DNA of 64,000 bases from Apiospora phragmitis (lineage: Eukaryota; Ascomycota; Sordariomycetes; Amphisphaeriales; Apiosporaceae), in NCBI GenBank assembly GCA_038363925.1, contig JAQQWL010000002.1, forward strand, positions 4,030,001-4,094,000, read 5' to 3'. Of the stretch, positions 59,697 to 64,000 are shown one piece after another. The notes beneath the pieces were generated by a model. The model was not told where the DNA came from and made no database searches. It saw only the letters and a program-made list of their open reading frames with translations. The translations under genes and the position numbers were made by a program. Every line of letters starts with the position of its first letter. Position 1 is the first letter of the stretch.

Positions 59697-61716
59697 TCAG
59701 ACTTGGTGCCTCTCCTGCTCCGTGGTGCGCGGGACGTTCGACAGTGCGGCGTGATCAGCGCCGTCGTTGCGCTTCTCCGCCGGGCCGTCAACATCGCCCG
59801 CACCATCGACGGCCGTCTCCATGCTGCTGTCGGCCGCTGCGCCGCTGTTCGGGGCAGGAGTCGGTGCGAAGCTGCTCTTGGCGCGGATCCGGTGGCCGTA
59901 CAGGTAGAAGATGACGGGGATCGGGACCAGGACCGCGGCGACGCATCCAAGTAAAGTAGCGGCGTAGTTAATGCCCATGCCGTTGAACATGTAGCTGGAG
60001 AACAACGGGAAACCAGCACCGCAGAGCGATCGCAGGAACGTGTTTCCGGCAATGGCCGACGCGGCGAACATCAAGTAGGCGTCTACCAGGTAGTTCAGAG
60101 CCTGGAGGAAGATGGCCATCAGGCCATAGCCGGTCAGGAGACCAGAGAGAGTCGGGACGATCCAGTGGATATCCTCGCGGTAGCCAGACCATCCAAACCA
60201 AAAGATGCCCGCGGCGAACGCAACACCACCAGCAATGACGACGGGAAGACGCCATTCGGGAACGGGGACACCGTTGTTGGCAGCCAGCTTCCTCTGGTAC
60301 GAAGGCTGCAGGAGCAACACGTTGGTACCGGCAATAAGCTGGCCAACAATCATACCGAAAAAGCAAAGACCAGACTTGCCCGCGCTGAAGCCGTGAACAC
60401 CCTGGAAGACGAAGGGGTAGGCGGTAAGGAAGAGATACAGAAGACCGTATATGAAGGCCATGTAGATGGAAATGAGAGTCACAATCGGCTCGAAAAACAG
60501 CAGTCGCATCGGACGGGTGAAGTTCTTCTGGATAAGCTCCTTGAAGTCGACCTCGATCTCCTCCTGCTTGGCGTGGATACCCCAGTTCTTAGTTCGGCGC
60601 CGTAACTCGGCGGCCTTCTGGACGAGGATGACGGGCGGGTACGTCTCCTCGAGGAAGAAAAGGTCGAGGACAAAAGCAGCGAAGCCCATGATGGAAACAA
60701 TATACATGGTCCATCGCCAGCCGAGATAGGACTCGACAATAAATCCACCAACAAAGGGCGCCAATAGGGGACCGGTGAAGACGGCCATGGAGAAAATAGT
60801 GATGGCCACACCACGCGTGGCATTGTCGAACATATCCGAGAAGACGGCCGCGACGACAGCCAGCGGGCAGGCTCCGCAGAAACCGGCGAAGAAACGACAG
60901 ATGAGGAGAGTCTGCAGATCCTTGGCCGATGCGCACGCGATGGAAAAGATGGAGAAACCGAACATGGCAATCACGATAGGGAGTCTTCGGCCCTTCAATT
61001 CCGATAGGGGCGCCCACAGCGTCGGGCCCGTCGCGAATCCAAGCACGTACAGGGAAACTCCAAGAATACCAACTTCGGTGCTAACACCGAAAACGGCGGC
61101 GACGGGTTTTGTGGCGGCGGAAAAGATACTAGAAGCGAAAGCAGCAGTCATTGTCGTATAACCAAGCATAGCGGCCGTAAGCAATCTAGAGAAGTACGGG
61201 TTAGTATATCAATTATCAAGCACAAGCTGGCAGCAAGTAAGGGCGGTATACTCACTTCTTCTTCAGCGGCCAGTTCTGAGCGTGGTAGGGGTCGTTCTCG
61301 CCATCGAATTCCACCACGTATTCCTCCTGTTCCGGCAAGGGAGGCGGGAAGGGCTTGCCGGCGCCGAAGGCCGGCAGGGGCTTGGTGGCTGTCGAGTGGC
61401 GGCTTCGCAGACTACGGCCGATCGTCTCACTATGCTGACTCCGGGCCGTATAGATGCGGCTCAACTCGGTGGGATGCCGTTCCAGGTCGCCCTGGGTCGA
61501 GACGCGGCTCATGCCGACGGTGCGCTGCCGCGCCATGTTGCCATCCTCGCTACTAGATGACGTCGACGCGGAGGACGCCGTCACGACACGCTCGATCTCA
61601 TTGCTGGCTCTGTGCGGTTGCTGTTGCGGTTGCTGCTGCTGCTGTGTCGGGTGGGCTCCCGGGCGCGCATCCTCCTGCGCGCGCACCAGCTCTCGATCGA
61701 CCTCGTCCATATTCAT
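59697..61716 (-). CDS. MFS transporter, DHA1 drug/polyamine H+ antiporter family
   Basis: Plasma-membrane proton antiporter of 649 residues, TPO1/FLU1-like; the substrate is unknown. A long cytosolic N-terminus of about 155 residues has a Gln-rich run and many Ser, ending FDGENDPYHAQNWPLKKK, the usual pre-TM1 signature of the family. About twelve membrane helices follow, with the DHA1 motif LGFATGPTLWAPLSELKGRR after TM2 and a cytosolic loop near the middle (QKAAELRRRTKNWG). The C-terminal tail is acidic and polar. One intron, 61186-61255, and exon total exactly 650 codons. Start ATG at 61714-61716. No indels. Confidence 0.93.
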
Positions 61717-64000
61717 CCTGACCTGAGTCCGCGGCGGGTTGCCGAAACACTGTCGGGGGCGTCGTTGCTACCGTAGGCCGACGCTCTTTATTTCATGCGG
61801 CTGTGATATATAAGCTACGTCACTCTGGCGCCAGTAGACCGTTTGCCGGGTGTAAGGATCCTATTGCCCTATCACCAATGAGAGGAGAGGAGCTATTATT
61901 ATTATACACGAGGAACCAGAAACGAGGGCAAGAAGAATGGCGAGCAACGGTGAAGTGCCCGTAGCCCAGAGAAAGTTCGCGAAGATGGGGATGGAGTCGT
62001 AGCAGGAGCAATGGTCCAGTCGAAGCTGAGAAGTGTAGCAGCAGGTAGGCAGACTACTATTACTATTCTTCTTATTTTGCCGTTCACATGAAATGGTATG
62101 GTCCCCATTCCCCTGCGCCTGCTAGTTTGTAAGCCGGCCCACAGCTTCCCGGTGGAAAGTCTTGCCAGAGATGCCCACCTGTAGTGGATGCTCAGCTTTT
62201 CCATATTGCGTATGGGGGGCCATTGGGGGGGCCCATCTGGGCAGATTGGGGATGGTATAGTGGTCCAGTGGTGGTCCAGTAGTCGTCCCTGGGCTTTGGT
62301 TACTGCATGCTACAGTAATTAATACTTGCGGGTCGTTGGGAAAACCACCTTTGCTCTCTCTGGCCTGGCAGCCTGCAAGCTGGAGATAACAGATGGTTAC
62401 CCGAGGCAGGAGCGTTCTGAGACTTGGTTGCCACCGCCAAAAAGTCCCTTTTATTTCCCATCGGTTTCCCAATTGGTCTTTTTTTCCCCCTCCCCTGCCT
62501 CCGCTCAATGCTCGTCACGGCCAACGGCCAAGCGCGTGGCGTCCATGACCCCGACACCGTTCGGCGTTCGCGACTAAGCAGAAAGGCTTGTTCATCCGGT
62601 CTGCAAGGATCTACCTAAAGACGATGCTTTGCAGCAAGTCCTTCCATCACTATGAAACGGGTTTTCGCGATTCGTTGCCAGGTTTCAATTCCGGCGACTA
62701 TGATTCATGGCAATTGCTTACAGAGCTACACAGCATACCTGTGTAAACGCATGCAGATAATGTATGTTGCGCATTAGGCGCCACCCGATATGTAGCATGT
62801 TTCTGCAGTGCAGACAGAGTAAGCATGACGAATCTCGGCTGCTCGTGTTGATTTGATATTGAAATTGGGTGTACTTGCATGCACGGGGATTGGCCTCGTC
62901 AGGCTGGCTTAATTCTCCTTTCAGTGGAGGGAGCGCAACCTGATGCCGCATGCGGGCTCGACGGTGCCGCCCAAAGATCTCGGAAGCAGGGGTGGTGAGG
63001 ACGTGAGCTGAAGTCTCTGAGAGTTCGTCCGCTCAGACATCCTGAGACCCGTTCGTCCAATTTCGAACAGACGGTAACCTTCCAGAAACAGCTACGAGTC
63101 GTGTAATCTGATTCGATACCAGGCTTGCAAGCATTGCTCCGCGGCCCAGTGGCGGGGCGTGTTGCGACACAAAAAAAAAACAGTACGCCGGTCGGGCTAA
63201 GAAGCGAGTTTTTATCTCCGTCTGCTATTGATGAGCAGGATCCACTCTCTGAGTATCAGACCCTCTTCCTTCCTTCTCGTACTTGTCGTGGTAAAGCGGT
63301 AAAGGGAAGGAGTGTCGGTCAACTTGCGAATAGTAAGTAACACATCAATAATAGCTTCAACTAGGCGGCCATCATCGGCTAGGGACGGGTCCGCGGGTCC
63401 CAACCCGAGCCACTCGGATATATGTCAATATGGTCACATAATTCGAATGTTGATCAGTCAAGTTCCTTCGGCAGGACAGGCATATATTTCGCCCCACAAG
63501 AAGTAAGACAAGGGATTTCGTCATCTTTACATGCACATGCATACTTGTTATAATTACGTTGAAAGAGGATATCGAAGCAGTCAACATTCATGTTGATGAA
63601 AGGGCAGGGAAAAGTCCTTCCGCAGCTCACTGACCCGGACCAGATCTTCCCACTTCCCCTTTCTTTTTCACCCAGACAGGACCGTGGCGCGGCACTAACG
63701 CCTGACAGATCGAGACAGAAATCTAGATAGGCAGCTTCAGCGCTAGAAGCTGCCTAGCGTCCTGGACAGTAGCAAGCATACACAACTCGAAGACATGCAA
63801 CTTACGAAACCTTACATTCTTATGCCGCATCCCGATCGGATGGATATATTACTGTACGTAGTCTCGGATTTCTGATTTAAGCTTAACCCTATCTACTGCG
63901 GAACTTCCCAGAGATATATAACAAACTTGTATTATGCAGTGAAAAGTACATCTATTGTCTTGATTACTAGGTATAGTGCCTATTTTGGAGAAAACCAGAA
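61717..64000. other. Right edge, no supported gene
   Basis: MFS promoter at the left, then gene-poor DNA. It contains a poly-A run near 63171-63180 and no recognisable open frame. Nothing indicates tRNA or rRNA genes. Confidence 0.5.

Overview
This window is nuclear DNA of a filamentous ascomycete (Pezizomycotina, most likely Sordariomycetes; the class is an inference from protein style and I cannot name a species). The evidence is the gene set (TMA46, OST4, YRA1/mlo3, an ADAM protease, acetyl-CoA synthetase, RFC5, SSN6/CYC8, RPL3, anthranilate synthase I), short introns of about 50-110 nt with GTAAGT/GTATGT donors and CTAAC/CTGAC branch sites, and pyrimidine-rich leaders. I see no bacterial operons, CRISPR arrays, tRNA or rRNA genes, and no intact transposon.

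Layout. 0.5-8 kb: an AT-hook/zinc-finger protein, an AT-rich island with a hairpin at its edge, the divergent pair TMA46/OST4, and a YRA1-type mRNA export adaptor with a 942-nt intron. 8-13.4 kb is gene-poor. 13.4-23 kb: a small conserved hypothetical protein, a membrane ADAM metalloprotease and acetyl-CoA synthetase, followed by about 4.8 kb without genes. 27.9-42 kb: RFC5, a PLP aminotransferase, an intracellular GH51 arabinofuranosidase, a LisH/WD40 (TBL1/SIF2-like) protein and a TMEM115-like membrane protein. 42-48.7 kb is gene-poor. 48.7-61.7 kb is dense: SSN6, RPL3, a small hypothetical protein, TRP2, a GFA-domain protein and a DHA1 MFS transporter. The last 2.3 kb holds nothing I can support.

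Most genes are unrelated housekeeping functions rather than a cluster or pathway. Shared themes are loose: mRNA export and translation (YRA1, TMA46, RPL3), corepressor complexes (SSN6, TBL1-like), and acetate, arabinan and tryptophan metabolism. Plausible regulatory sites sit where the known biology predicts them: ACGCGT boxes before RFC5, a perfect TGAGTCA before TRP2, and an AACCCTAA box before RPL3.

Two things stand out. First, eight of the eighteen supported genes are interrupted by one- or two-base indels (13 events), many of them in homopolymers. Restoring each base count gives a full-length protein whose total length is an exact number of codons. Because the affected genes include RFC5 and SSN6, draft-assembly indel errors are far more likely than real decay. 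Second, the YRA1 homologue carries an unusually long second intron, recalling the autoregulated long intron of budding-yeast YRA1, and a third intron placed immediately before the stop codon. I did not find a convincing previously undescribed system; the long YRA1 intron is the best candidate for new biology.
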